Origin: CAZKYX01 sp964557125 | Lineage (GTDB): Bacteria > Patescibacteriota > Microgenomatia > Levybacterales > GWA1-39-11 | Reading direction: 5' to 3' | Length of the DNA stretch: 57,258 nucleotides | Assembly (NCBI GenBank): GCA_964557125.1 | Contig: CAZKYX010000006.1 | Location: 1-57,258, forward strand | Shown here: positions 49,770 through 57,258 of the stretch, in pieces | Layout: the number at the start of each line of letters is the position of its first letter | Position numbering within the stretch: position 1 is the stretch's first letter | Program-made: the position numbers and the translations under genes | Notes under the pieces: generated by a model | Database searches by the model: none | The model's input: the letters and a program-made list of their open reading frames with translations, nothing else | Told to the model about the DNA's origin: nothing

Positions 49770-50540
49770 ATGAGAATTAAATTCATAACGCTTAATATTT
49801 TGCATGGTGGTGTGTATTTTGATAATGTCGTAAAATTTATTCAAGAAGAAAAACCAGACATCATTGTTTTACAAGAAGTGTATGATTCGAAAAATGAAAC
49901 GCTTGAAAAGAGGTTTCGGACTTTTGAAGTGTTTGGAAAGATATTTAAAAAAGACCTTCCGTATTCGGCTTTTCAAAGCGCTTTTTTCAACATCACTGAA
50001 ATTGAGGAGGGAGCGGAGCATGGTAATGCAGTCTTTTCAAAATTTGAAATTACAAAAAATGAGAAAGTTGAAATCAATGCCCCTTATGCCATTGTCGATG
50101 AAACTGGAATGACTGATTACTCACATTTTCCAAGTGTTCTGCAATGCCTTGAAATGAATATGCCAGAGAAAAAATTAAACATATTTAACCTTCATGGGAT
50201 TTGGGGTTTTGATGGTGACGATAATCCAAAAAGAATAGATATGGCACATATTCTAGCGAGTATGATGGTTGGCAAAGAAAACGTAATACTGGCGGGAGAT
50301 ACTAACTTTACCCCAAAGGCAACTGAAACTATTCGCATCATCGAGAACGCAAATGTTAAGAGTATTTTTGGGGACGAGCTAGTTTCAACATTCAATATGG
50401 CACACAAGGAGGACATGGCATACGCAACGGCTTCAGTTGATATGATATTTGTAAGTCCGACAATTCAAGTCATTGAAAAAGCACTTTCTAATGTGGATAT
50501 ATCAGACCACCGTGCGTTAATAGCACTATTGGAAGTTTGA
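49770..50540 (+). CDS. Endonuclease/exonuclease/phosphatase family protein
   Basis: 256 aa. EEP fold motifs: MRIKFITLNILHGG (Asn), IVLQEVYDS (metal Glu), NLHGIWGF, VILAGDTNFTP (D-x-N), MIFVSPT and DISDHRALIALL (C-terminal D-H). TAAAAT lies 7 nt upstream of ATG. Could act on DNA, RNA or phosphoesters of lipids or inositols; not decidable. Followed by a hydrolase gene. Confidence 0.85.
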   Translation: MRIKFITLNILHGGVYFDNVVKFIQEEKPDIIVLQEVYDSKNETLEKRFRTFEVFGKIFKKDLPYSAFQSAFFNITEIEEGAEHGNAVFSKFEITKNEKVEINAPYAIVDETGMTDYSHFPSVLQCLEMNMPEKKLNIFNLHGIWGFDGDDNPKRIDMAHILASMMVGKENVILAGDTNFTPKATETIRIIENANVKSIFGDELVSTFNMAHKEDMAYATASVDMIFVSPTIQVIEKALSNVDISDHRALIALLEV

Positions 50541-50548
50541 AATTAGGC

Positions 50549-50554
50549 TATAAT
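50549..50554 (+). promoter_or_regulatory. -10 element TATAAT before the alpha/beta hydrolase gene
   Basis: Perfect TATAAT 9 nt before the ATG at 50564; this decides against a TTG start at 50537 inside the previous gene. Confidence 0.6.
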
Positions 50555-50563
50555 AATATAGTT

Positions 50564-51532
50564 ATGGAGGATTTATTAGTTAGGGCAAAAAATAGTATTG
50601 GGGATTCTGTGCGAAGTCCACGGAAGACTATATCGAAAGGTATCAAAAAAGTCATGCTTCCGCTTCCTCCACATGAAGAGCCACGTTCAAAGCTAGTTGG
50701 TGGCGGTCATTACTTTGAATATGTCAGTAATCTTAAATTACACTTTATCGAGATTGGTCAAGGACCAGTACTACTCCTTGTAAATAGTTGGAATAACGAT
50801 TGGTATGGATATCTACCTCTGATTCGTGAACTATCAGATTTTCATATTATTGCGCTTGACCTTCCCGGTTATGGAGAGTCAGAGCAGCTTCCAACTGATA
50901 AGAACTATTCAATTCAAGGGATGGCAGAAATTGTGAATGAATTTTTGAAAGTGCGAAAAGTAAAACCAGATGTGGTTGCAGGTCTTTCAATGGGTGCAGA
51001 TGTTGTAGTTGAATTTGGATTGAAATATCCTGAAAGCGCCGTAAGTCTTGCGCCAATTGGTACTCCGATTCAGCAATTCAATAAACTTGGACCATTTTTA
51101 TACAAGCTGTATATGTATTTGTGGAATAGGAATAAATTTACTCAAAAGATTGGGAGAAGGCTTGTAAGTAATTACTATTATGGACACTTCACCTCAAAAT
51201 TTTTGAATATGCACAAATACGATAGAGAGCTTATTGATACTTACGGACTTCACGCAAGAAGAAAAATTTCAGGAAAAGTACTTTTTAATATGTCTACAAG
51301 CATTATTAAATATGATTCTGAGACGACCATAAAAAATTTAAAAATCAAAACAAGACTTATATATGGAAAACACGACAAGTTAATTGATTTTAAATGGGCA
51401 CGAGCATTGTCAGAGAACAATCCCAATATAGAGATAGACTTAATTAAGAAGGGTGGACATGTAGTAAGTCTTGAAAGGCCGAAGGAAGTTGCGCAGTCAA
51501 TACGTGAATTCGTAGAAAAATTACCTAAGTAA
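50564..51532 (+). CDS. Alpha/beta hydrolase
   Basis: 322 aa. LHFIEIGQGPVLLLVNSWNNDWYGY (oxyanion region), IIALDLPGYGESEQL, VVAGLSMGADVVVEF with the nucleophile Ser in G-L-S-M-G, RLIYGKHDKLIDF (acid) and IKKGGHVVSLERP (His). The N-terminal ~50 residues are basic and may bind the membrane face. Lipase/esterase-type; substrate unknown. Overlaps the convergent gene by 8 bp. Confidence 0.85.
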   Translation: MEDLLVRAKNSIGDSVRSPRKTISKGIKKVMLPLPPHEEPRSKLVGGGHYFEYVSNLKLHFIEIGQGPVLLLVNSWNNDWYGYLPLIRELSDFHIIALDLPGYGESEQLPTDKNYSIQGMAEIVNEFLKVRKVKPDVVAGLSMGADVVVEFGLKYPESAVSLAPIGTPIQQFNKLGPFLYKLYMYLWNRNKFTQKIGRRLVSNYYYGHFTSKFLNMHKYDRELIDTYGLHARRKISGKVLFNMSTSIIKYDSETTIKNLKIKTRLIYGKHDKLIDFKWARALSENNPNIEIDLIKKGGHVVSLERPKEVAQSIREFVEKLPK

Positions 51533-52661
51533 ATCGGGAACCTTTTCTTAGTTTATTTTTTCTCACAAATTCCGCAGCATTCATGGCAGTTCCTTTTACT
51601 TCTTGGGCGGCAGTTATCATTTCACCGCTTCTCATGGATTTTATTCCAAGAATTCCGCCTCCTAAGGCTGATATTCTTACTTCCTCATTTGTTATGTTTT
51701 CAATTTTACCTCCAGTAATTGTCGGTCCTTCGTAGACAATAGGTTCATAGAGTGTAATATTTTTTTTAGCATCTTTGTATTGTGTCCAAGCACCTGGGTT
51801 GAATTGAGAACCTCTGATAAGAGCGTCAATCTCCGTAGCTCCATTGCTCCAATTTATTCTTACATGTTCTTTTAATAGTGGTGGCTGATAACTTCCTTCT
51901 CCCTTTATTTGTTTTTGACCTCTTACGATTTTTCCTTCGCCAAAAGCCACTGCAAGTCTGTTTGTCGTATCGACGACAAACGCAACACCAAGCTTACTAA
52001 TCTTTTTGGAGTAGGCAGTCGAAGAAGTTCTTTCTCCCTCAGAAAGCTTTACAACGGTTTGGGCAAGTATTGGTCCTTTATCTGAGATGTCTTTTGTATC
52101 ATTAACTCTTGATCCTTTTGGTAGTTTTCTTTCCGGTTGGTTTGCAGTTAGTTCTAGTTGTTCGTCTCGACCAATTACATAACAAGTCATTCCAATCTCA
52201 TCTTTTCCATCAATTATTTGCCAAGGAATTGCAGAAGACCCTCTGAATTCAGGAAGGGATGAAGGGTGAAATCCAAACATTCCGAGTGTGGCGATATTTG
52301 CAATATGATCTTCAATAAATGCGGTAAGATTTGCGCCGATAATTAGATCTGGCTTAAGACTTTGAAGATTTTCAACTGTTTTGTATTCTTTCAGACTACT
52401 AAATTTATGATTAGCAATTTTATTATCGTCGGCTGTTTTTCTCACTGCATCTGGGTCTTTGCCATCAAGGGTTGCTGGGCCAAAAACACTTACAACATTG
52501 TGACCTGCATCAAGAAGTCCTTTGAGAGCATCATTGGCAAAAGGTCCTTTCCCCATAAGGACAACATTAAGAGACGGAATAGTAGATTTGGAATCTATTT
52601 GGACTGTTAAATCCGCGCGAGAATCGATATATTCAAAGGAAGAATTTTCTTTGCCTGCCAT
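51525..52661 (-). CDS. Methionyl-tRNA formyltransferase-like protein
   Basis: 378 aa with a ~30-aa N-terminal extension. Formyltransferase core: NVVLMGKGPFANDALKGLLDAGHNVVSVFG, then FGFHPSSLPEFRGSSAIPWQII. The N-x-H catalytic pair normally reads N-I-H; here it is G-F-H, so the Asn is replaced, and the following D-G-P-I-L block comes only after a ~25-residue insert (DISDKGPILAQT). The C-terminal domain resembles Fmt (GGGILGIKSM). Probably the cell's Fmt or a sugar formyltransferase relative; activity uncertain. Confidence 0.7.
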   Translation of the reverse strand: MAGKENSSFEYIDSRADLTVQIDSKSTIPSLNVVLMGKGPFANDALKGLLDAGHNVVSVFGPATLDGKDPDAVRKTADDNKIANHKFSSLKEYKTVENLQSLKPDLIIGANLTAFIEDHIANIATLGMFGFHPSSLPEFRGSSAIPWQIIDGKDEIGMTCYVIGRDEQLELTANQPERKLPKGSRVNDTKDISDKGPILAQTVVKLSEGERTSSTAYSKKISKLGVAFVVDTTNRLAVAFGEGKIVRGQKQIKGEGSYQPPLLKEHVRINWSNGATEIDALIRGSQFNPGAWTQYKDAKKNITLYEPIVYEGPTITGGKIENITNEEVRISALGGGILGIKSMRSGEMITAAQEVKGTAMNAAEFVRKNKLRKGSRFT

Positions 52662-52683
52662 TTCAAAAAAAGTATATCACAAA

Positions 52684-53406
52684 TTAAAGAGCTTGAAGAC
52701 TCTTTATAATTTCATCCATTTCCTCAAGTGTTTTTGCATCAGGAGTTGATGGGGTGGTGTATGTTATGACTCCAAACATGGTTGGAATGCCGAACGATGT
52801 TTTTGAATTGGTGCTATTTGAGCAGAAAGAGTGAGTCACGGTAGTTCCCTTTTGACCATCTGTTACTAGCCTTCGAAGTAGTATTTCGCTTGCATCAATT
52901 TCTACATATTTTGTATTTCTATAATCACTAGCAGGACCTTCAGGCACTTCGCCTTCAAAGATACATATATTGCCACCCATTGGACCTTGATTAATTTTTA
53001 TTACATATGCCCCTTTTGTAAATGTGACCGACTGCATGATATCTGACTTTTCATCGGTCTTTACCCAACCCTCTGGATAGCTTAGGGAAAATGATGGGAA
53101 TGAAAGGTCTTTCATTTTGGGATTGGTGTATTTTGTGAGATTTACAACTGGAGCTGTGGTTGGGGTGATTGCTTCAGTTTCTTGTTGCTGTGTCACAGTC
53201 GGGGTAGTATTTGCGGTGACATTTTCAGGATTTGGTTTTTTCATGAGTCCAATATAATACGCAGCCCCACCTACGATAACAAGTAGCAGAAAAACAATGA
53301 TAAGAACGAGTAGCGTATTGTTGCTTTTATGATGGATTATTTGAGTGACGGGTTGTTGAGAACTGTTCTGGGAGTGTTGTTCTCCTAGAGTAGGATTTTC
53401 TTCCAT
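52684..53406 (-). CDS. Membrane-anchored PsbP-like extracytoplasmic protein
   Basis: 240 aa from the ATG at 53406. A Gln/Ser/Thr-rich N-tail, one membrane helix (about 32-55, LLVLIIVFLLLVIVGGAAYYIGLM), a Thr/Pro stalk, then FPSFSLSYPEGWVKTDEKSDIMQSVTFTKGAYVIKI, the PsbP/Mog1-like beta sheet common in exported CPR proteins. Function unknown. Ends 24 bp after the formyltransferase start region, same strand. Confidence 0.65.
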   Translation of the reverse strand: MEENPTLGEQHSQNSSQQPVTQIIHHKSNNTLLVLIIVFLLLVIVGGAAYYIGLMKKPNPENVTANTTPTVTQQQETEAITPTTAPVVNLTKYTNPKMKDLSFPSFSLSYPEGWVKTDEKSDIMQSVTFTKGAYVIKINQGPMGGNICIFEGEVPEGPASDYRNTKYVEIDASEILLRRLVTDGQKGTTVTHSFCSNSTNSKTSFGIPTMFGVITYTTPSTPDAKTLEEMDEIIKSLQAL

Positions 53407-53448
53407 ATCTTTCTTATTCTTCCACGAATATACCAAAATAGCAACTGG

Positions 53449-53991
53449 TTAGGAGTAGAGAATTTTATCTATTTTTTCTTGATTCAAATCTTCCCAAGGA
53501 GTGAATGCGTATGGTGCTTTTACGTTCTCAAGAAATATATATCCCAAGTAAACCCTGTCTGTATTTGGATTAGAAAGGTGTAGGTCAAACGCTATGTCTT
53601 GAGCCTGTTTTGGTGTCATGTCTTTTACTGATTCAAATTGCGTAATGCCTCCCAAGGAAGTAATTAAGTTTGTTGAAATAGGCGAACAATTTCCAATATC
53701 TCCGGGGCTTGGCAAGAAATATTCAATCTTTTCGGGGTGAGAATGTATGAGTACATCTGAATAATGAGGCATTGTCCATGATGGCACACCTCTTTCACCT
53801 GCTTTTATGAGAGCCCACTTAGAATCAATACGTATCAGTCCCGTTTCGTTGGCTATTGTTGGTAGCCATTTCAAAAAATCAATGGATGGCTTTTCTGGCA
53901 TCAAACCAATTTCAATTTGCGTGAAAGGTTTTTCAAGAAATGGAATAGGGTCTATAAATGGTGGGTCATTGTGCACTCTTTCAGTAGACAT
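53449..53991 (-). CDS. JAMM/MPN-like putative metalloprotease
   Basis: 180 aa, cytoplasmic. VLIHSHPEKIEYFLPSPGDIGN fits H-x-H-x(10)-S-x2-D of the JAMM zinc site; the Glu ligand would be an acidic residue near IRIDSKWALIKAGERG, about 30 residues before. JAMM proteins remove ubiquitin-like or other C-terminal tags or process siderophores. No ubiquitin-like gene is adjacent. Motif-level call. Confidence 0.6.
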   Translation of the reverse strand: MSTERVHNDPPFIDPIPFLEKPFTQIEIGLMPEKPSIDFLKWLPTIANETGLIRIDSKWALIKAGERGVPSWTMPHYSDVLIHSHPEKIEYFLPSPGDIGNCSPISTNLITSLGGITQFESVKDMTPKQAQDIAFDLHLSNPNTDRVYLGYIFLENVKAPYAFTPWEDLNQEKIDKILYS

Positions 53992-54183
53992 GAAGGGGAT
54001 TATACCAAATGTTAGTCGGGCTGAGGGACTTTCTTTTGAACTTTTTTTGCCTTGGATCTGGAAAATAATGCTTTCCTATCAAAACAAAGAAGATCATGAA
54101 AGAGACGATCTCTTACCTCAAGACACCAATTTCTCTAAGGGTTATTATAGTAAAAAAGTTAACTGAAGGAAAGAATAATAAGA

Positions 54184-54387
54184 TTACTCTAATGGAAGGT
54201 TAATCTTTATACCTAGAGCTTTGGCAATTCTATTTACAACATCACCTCTGGGCATCGGATCAGCCCTTTCAATCCGGGCATAGTAATTAACGCTAACCTT
54301 CGCCTTCTTTGCGACCTCTTCTTGAGTAAGCCCTTGCTTCTCGCGAGCTTCTTTAAAAATTTTAGCAATTTCCTCTTTAAAACCCAT
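54184..54387 (-). CDS. XRE-family transcriptional regulator
   Basis: 67 aa from the ATG at 54387; TATAAT at 54399-54404 lies 11 nt before it. A single helix-turn-helix: FKEAREKQGLTQEEVAKKAKVSVNYYARIERADPMPRGDVVNRIAKALGI, no other domain. Located downstream of the retroelement RT on the same strand. Its upstream region shares a 32-bp element with the retroelement target gene, which suggests that it may regulate both itself and that gene. Confidence 0.85.
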   Translation of the reverse strand: MGFKEEIAKIFKEAREKQGLTQEEVAKKAKVSVNYYARIERADPMPRGDVVNRIAKALGIKINLPLE

Positions 54388-54432
54388 AATTAGAGTCAAT
54401 TATACATCTTTTCGAGATAGTTTGTCGGTTCT

Positions 54433-54465
54433 AGGGTTTGCACCCCTCTTTTGGCAAGGGTAAAG
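54433..54465. promoter_or_regulatory. Upstream element copy 1 (before XRE gene)
   Basis: agggtttgcacccctctttt then ggcaagggtaaag. It matches 57172-57203 at about 29 of 32 positions with one extra base. On the minus strand it contains AGGG...CCCT half-sites around GTGCAAA. Confidence 0.6.
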
Positions 54466-54513
54466 AAATGTATATTATCACCAAATATCCTAGATTGAAA
54501 CTCAAATAGTAAA

Positions 54514-55521
54514 TTAGACTTCTTTTAGCCAATAGTCGTTTTTCAACTTTTCGGAAAGTTTAAAAGAATTTGCGTGCGACATGTACCCAAGATAAGATTG
54601 TAACGCTTGATAATCAGCACCTTGCGTAACCTTTCTTATTATCCTTCTCTTCGTTTTAGTTCTTGCTAAAATATAGTGGGGCAAAACGATGTATCCGCAG
54701 AAATCTATTCCCCATTTAAGCTCTCTTAGGTCAATTTTTTTCGGATGAAGCTCTAACTTTAAAACAGTTTCCAAAAATTCTTTAACAAACTCTAAATATA
54801 TCTCTTTCCACCGCGTATTAACATCGGTATTTAATATTAAAAAGTCATCGGCGTAGCGTAGGTAATACCTCATTTTGAGCTTATGTTTAATAAACTTATC
54901 CAGCTCGTTCAAGTATATATTGGCAAAAATTTGGCTGGTTAAATTACCAAGCGGAATTCCTTTATTTTCTCCTGCTTCAGAGCAAAAACTATCAATAACA
55001 TTATTCAAAAGCCAGATTACATTCTTATCCTTTATCTTTTTCAAAAGGAGATTTTTTAAGATTTCATGGTCAATTGAGGCAAAGAATTGTTTTATGTCGC
55101 ATTTTAAAGACCAACAGTTTTTTGTGTAATTTTGGCTAATAATCCTTGTCAGATTTTCCAACCTTTTTATTGCCTTATGTGTGCCTTTGCCTTTTCTACA
55201 GGAATAAGAATCGAAAATAAACTGTTTATCAAATAATTCATATAAATATTTATAAAGTAAGTGGTGCAAAACACGGTCTGTTACGTCTGATTTATGAATA
55301 TGGCGTCTCTTTGGATCGCTAACGTAAAAATCTTTGTAAGTTCCGTGTCTGTAGGTTCTATTTTTTAACTTAGAGTAAAGAGAGAAAATATTATCTTCCA
55401 GATGAAATTCAAACGCTTGGACGTCTTTTTTGCCTCTCTTTTCCTTTTTGAACTCATCCCATGCTTGAAATAGGTTCTCAATTGTTATAATATCGCAATA
55501 CTTTAATTCTCCTGCCCTCAT
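54514..55521 (-). CDS. Diversity-generating retroelement reverse transcriptase
   Basis: 335 aa. RT motifs: KCDIKQFFASID (Asp142), GIPLGNLTSQ at 188-197 (the [IL]GNxTSQ form typical of DGR RTs), LRYADDFLIL with Y223-A-D-D226, and a C-terminal WGIDFCGYIVLP. No maturase, endonuclease or integrase domain, as in DGRs. It copies TR RNA with adenine-directed errors into cDNA that replaces VR. Same orientation as TR and the target, but separated from TR by the oppositely oriented avd gene. Confidence 0.95.
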   Translation of the reverse strand: MRAGELKYCDIITIENLFQAWDEFKKEKRGKKDVQAFEFHLEDNIFSLYSKLKNRTYRHGTYKDFYVSDPKRRHIHKSDVTDRVLHHLLYKYLYELFDKQFIFDSYSCRKGKGTHKAIKRLENLTRIISQNYTKNCWSLKCDIKQFFASIDHEILKNLLLKKIKDKNVIWLLNNVIDSFCSEAGENKGIPLGNLTSQIFANIYLNELDKFIKHKLKMRYYLRYADDFLILNTDVNTRWKEIYLEFVKEFLETVLKLELHPKKIDLRELKWGIDFCGYIVLPHYILARTKTKRRIIRKVTQGADYQALQSYLGYMSHANSFKLSEKLKNDYWLKEV

Positions 55522-55558
55522 AAATTCTTAATTTAACAATATGGACACCAATAAAGAT

Positions 55559-55619
<61 letters not shown>

Positions 55620-55627
55620 AGCTTTAC

Positions 55628-55972
55628 ATGGATATCCCAATTTTTACCAAACTTTACGATTTCTACAAAAACTTAAATCAGGCAATTACCTCTTTTCCTA
55701 AAACCAAGCGTTATACCTTGGGACAAAAATTAGATAACGCAACTCTTGAGATATTGGAGCTTCTCTTTTCCGTTCCAACAAGTTCAGATAGAGTTAAGAT
55801 ATTACAACAAATTAGTATCAAGCTTGATGTTGTTAAGGTCCTCTTAAGACTCGGTAAAGATAGTCAGGCAATAAATAACAACAATTATCTAAGTCTTGAA
55901 TCAACGCTTCAGGAAATAGGCAGAATGCTTGGTGGATGGATTCGTTCCGCCAAGCAAAATCCACCACAATAG
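55628..55972 (+). CDS. avd: Avd-like accessory variability determinant (four-helix bundle)
   Basis: 114 aa. DIPIFTKLYDFYKNLNQAITSFPKTKRYTLGQKLDNATLEILELL followed by ISIKLDVVKVLLRLGKDSQAI and GGWIRSAK matches the Avd/S23-type four-helix bundle; the [RK]YTLGQKL motif is characteristic. Avd binds the RT and TR RNA and is needed for mutagenic homing. Encoded opposite to RT, TR and target, lying between TR and RT, with its stop 18 bp from TR. Confidence 0.88.
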   Translation: MDIPIFTKLYDFYKNLNQAITSFPKTKRYTLGQKLDNATLEILELLFSVPTSSDRVKILQQISIKLDVVKVLLRLGKDSQAINNNNYLSLESTLQEIGRMLGGWIRSAKQNPPQ

Positions 55973-55990
55973 AACCATTTTCACCGGATA

Positions 55991-56103
55991 CTTCCAGAGG
56001 AGCTGCAAAGATGTTGCTGTTACCGTTGTCAGGGTTCCAGTTGTTCACATTCAAGCCGTTAACGGCATTGAAGTTACCAACGTTGGCAACGTTGCCCTCA
56101 ACT
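55991..56103 (-). repeat. DGR template repeat (TR)
   Basis: 113 bp, coding sense on the minus strand. Aligned with VR at a constant 420-bp offset it has 17 mismatches, all at TR adenines (32 adenines present). Read in the target's frame it is full of AAC codons (N-V-G-N-F-N-A-V-N-G-L-N-V-N-N-W-N-P), the usual DGR template. The block ccagaggagctgcaaagatg (55994-56013) is invariant and may contain the initiation-of-mutagenic-homology site. Confidence 0.97.
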
Positions 56104-56396
56104 TCTCAAGTGCTTTTCCGTAAACATTAACCTCACTGCGGCTTGATTCCTCTTACCACTGTATTTTATTCGCCCCTAAAGGACAAAAGAAAGGCACTCG
56201 TAGTGTCTAGTGATTTTCTTTAAGTACTCTTTAGTACTAAATTAGTACTAAACTCAGACTGATGAAGATTCTAGAAGTAGGCGTCCCGATAACAGTGTAA
56301 TCGGGATCACTGTCTACTGGGGCTAGTTTAGCAAAAAAATTTCGGAAAAACCAATATTAAAAAATACAAAAGAACCAAGAGGACAATTACCAAGTC
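56104..56396. other. Spacer between TR and target gene, with hairpins
   Basis: No convincing gene. It holds a 7-bp hairpin (tcccgat/atcggga, 56284-56306), a perfect palindrome tttagtactaaa with a second tagtactaa copy (about 56232-56256), and a cactcgtagtg dyad near 56194. In known DGRs an inverted repeat just past VR helps target recognition; the 56284 hairpin, ~100 bp past VR, is a candidate. Confidence 0.5.
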
Positions 56397-57119
56397 TTAA
56401 GCTTTTGGCACTACCAGAGGAGCTGCAAAGATGCTGCCGTAACCGTGGCCAGGGTGCCAGCCGCGCACATCCAAGCCGCTAACGGCATGGAAGTAACCAA
56501 CGAGGGCAACGTTGCCCTCAACTGTTGGCGTTTTTGTTCTGGCATAGTTGTAGTCATATTTTTCACCAAATAAATATTCAGGATTTTCAGCTTTAGTTGT
56601 TTCATCTAAGTGGGCAAAAGCAAGCCCTACATAGTCGGAAGCGTTCCCCATAACAGCTTCTACTCCTTTTACCTTTTTACCAAGATCTCTTGAAAATTTA
56701 GTAATTAGGTCTCCTTGCTGACTTAGTGTTCTATAATTACTGTCTTTAATAAATAACTTGTTTGGGTTGATGGCTACTTCAGATTGCATAGAGCCTTGAG
56801 TTTCAAAAGCCTCATATTCTCCGGCCTGATGCCAAGTTGACCAAAACTTTTTTCCTCCCTCACGCTGGTTCCTAATAGATTGACCTGTCAGTTCATAGAT
56901 AACGTAACCCTCTTTTGTTAAGGCTTCACGAGCTTCATCAGAAAATCTTTTAACTTCAACAGGAGTAACTTCTCTTACTGCATCTCCTTCTTTAAGCCAT
57001 GTTTCAATAGGACCAGGTAATGGAACGTCACCATAAAGACTTAAAAGGGTTTGTCCCATCTCTGCGCCGGGCTTGTTACCCAGACGTTCTTGTTCGCCTA
57101 TCCAGCGTTCCATTGTCAT
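56397..57119 (-). CDS. DGR target protein with C-type-lectin-fold variable end
   Basis: 240 aa, ATG with TATACT 6 nt upstream. N-part (1-90) is helical and acidic; from about 90 (KKFWSTWHQAGEYEAFETQ) to the end it resembles the CLec/formylglycine-type fold used by DGR targets. VR encodes residues ~203-237, ending IFAAPLVVPKA. Varied residues versus TR are L206, Y209, H211, S214, D217, R219, G220, H222, G224, H225, Y227, G228, S229 and V236. No signal peptide or membrane helix is seen, so the ligand may be intracellular, or export uses another route. Confidence 0.9.
   Translation of the reverse strand: MTMERWIGEQERLGNKPGAEMGQTLLSLYGDVPLPGPIETWLKEGDAVREVTPVEVKRFSDEAREALTKEGYVIYELTGQSIRNQREGGKKFWSTWHQAGEYEAFETQGSMQSEVAINPNKLFIKDSNYRTLSQQGDLITKFSRDLGKKVKGVEAVMGNASDYVGLAFAHLDETTKAENPEYLFGEKYDYNYARTKTPTVEGNVALVGYFHAVSGLDVRGWHPGHGYGSIFAAPLVVPKA
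56411..56523 (-). repeat. DGR variable repeat (VR)
   Basis: 113 bp at the 3' end of the target gene; 96 of 113 positions equal TR. The 17 changes are T to A, C or G on the plus strand, i.e. TR adenine to T, G or C. Invariant ends include the palindrome ggcaacgttgcc at 56505-56516. Confidence 0.97.
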
Positions 57120-57125
57120 AATCCG

Positions 57126-57131
57126 AGTATA
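57126..57131 (-). promoter_or_regulatory. -10 element of the DGR target gene
   Basis: Minus strand TATACT, 6 nt before ATG: leaderless arrangement. Confidence 0.55.
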
Positions 57132-57171
57132 TTATCTTAATTATAGGCCTTTGTCAAGCTCAAACTATTTA

Positions 57172-57203
57172 AGGGTTGCACCCCTCTTTTGAGAAGGATA
57201 AAG
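57172..57203. promoter_or_regulatory. Upstream element copy 2 (before DGR target gene)
   Basis: agggttgcacccctctttt then gagaaggataaag, 41 bp above the target -10. Direct copy of 54433-54465, which lies 29 bp above the XRE -10 in the same orientation. The pair also brackets the whole retroelement. Confidence 0.6.
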
Positions 57204-57258
57204 TACGCACCTATGCTTAGGCGAACCATTTATTCTCCCTTTGTCACCTTCCAAATAT

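Noticed and set aside
55833..56130. Frames across TR on both strands
   Set aside because: TR is a noncoding template; the minus frame merely shows the Asn-rich target-like reading and runs antisense into avd.

Overview
The window looks like a chromosomal segment of an ultra-small Candidate Phyla Radiation (Patescibacteria) bacterium, most likely of the Microgenomates side. The reasons are compact AT-rich gene layout, many short proteins of unknown function, housekeeping genes scattered among lineage-specific ones, the C-x-DGS-x-V-x-R-x-GPNC secreted module, a diversity-generating retroelement of the kind common in CPR genomes, and AT-rich simple intergenic repeats. This lineage assignment is inference. 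No rRNA, tRNA or CRISPR array was seen.

Layout. 1-14.2 kb: secreted and hypothetical proteins, msrB, an orphan PurD-like ATP-grasp protein, a large membrane protein with a transglutaminase-like domain, rnhB, uppS, era, a SurA-N-like membrane chaperone, and a cohesin-like/dockerin gene pair. 15.4-18.7 kb: fba-pgk, then a REP-associated Y1 transposase between two copies of its palindrome. 20.1-25.8 kb: a LmbE deacetylase, the secE-nusG-rplK-(unknown gene)-rplA cluster, and galU. 30.4-41 kb: argS, a TrpR-like repressor gene flanked by two near-identical palindromic operators, two multi-winged-helix proteins, an M16 peptidase, a CPBP protease, an alpha/beta hydrolase and ndk. 45.4-54 kb: a nuclease-like/PRTase-like cluster, truB, an EEP phosphatase/nuclease, an alpha/beta hydrolase, a formyltransferase and a JAMM-like protein. 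54.2-57.2 kb: an XRE regulator and a complete diversity-generating retroelement (RT, Avd, TR, and a target gene carrying VR).

Two gene styles alternate. Most core genes have a -10 hexamer only 6-10 nt before the start codon and no Shine-Dalgarno, so they look leaderless. Six islands (A 14.24-15.2, B 18.85-20.0, C 25.99-27.5, D 27.5-28.48, E 28.6-30.2, F 41.09-45.3 kb) look different: long leaders, strong AGGAG-type Shine-Dalgarnos, GTG/TTG starts, mostly small membrane or unknown proteins, and one strong hairpin terminator each. In all six I find a 9-12 nt (A: 16 nt with a bulge) perfect reverse-complement match between the 5' leader and the 3' tail just before the terminator. The matching sequence differs between islands except D and E. 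This is what compensatory pairing of the two ends of one mRNA would give, and it is the most unusual signal here. Island F carries a MORC/TopoVI-like GHKL ATPase operon and island C a pair of band-7-like membrane proteins.

The retroelement is clear from sequence alone: TR (55991-56103) and VR (56411-56523) differ at 17 positions, and all 17 are adenines on the TR coding strand. A 28-unit CA microsatellite lies between the divergent RT and avd genes. The target gene and the neighbouring XRE gene share a 32-bp upstream element.
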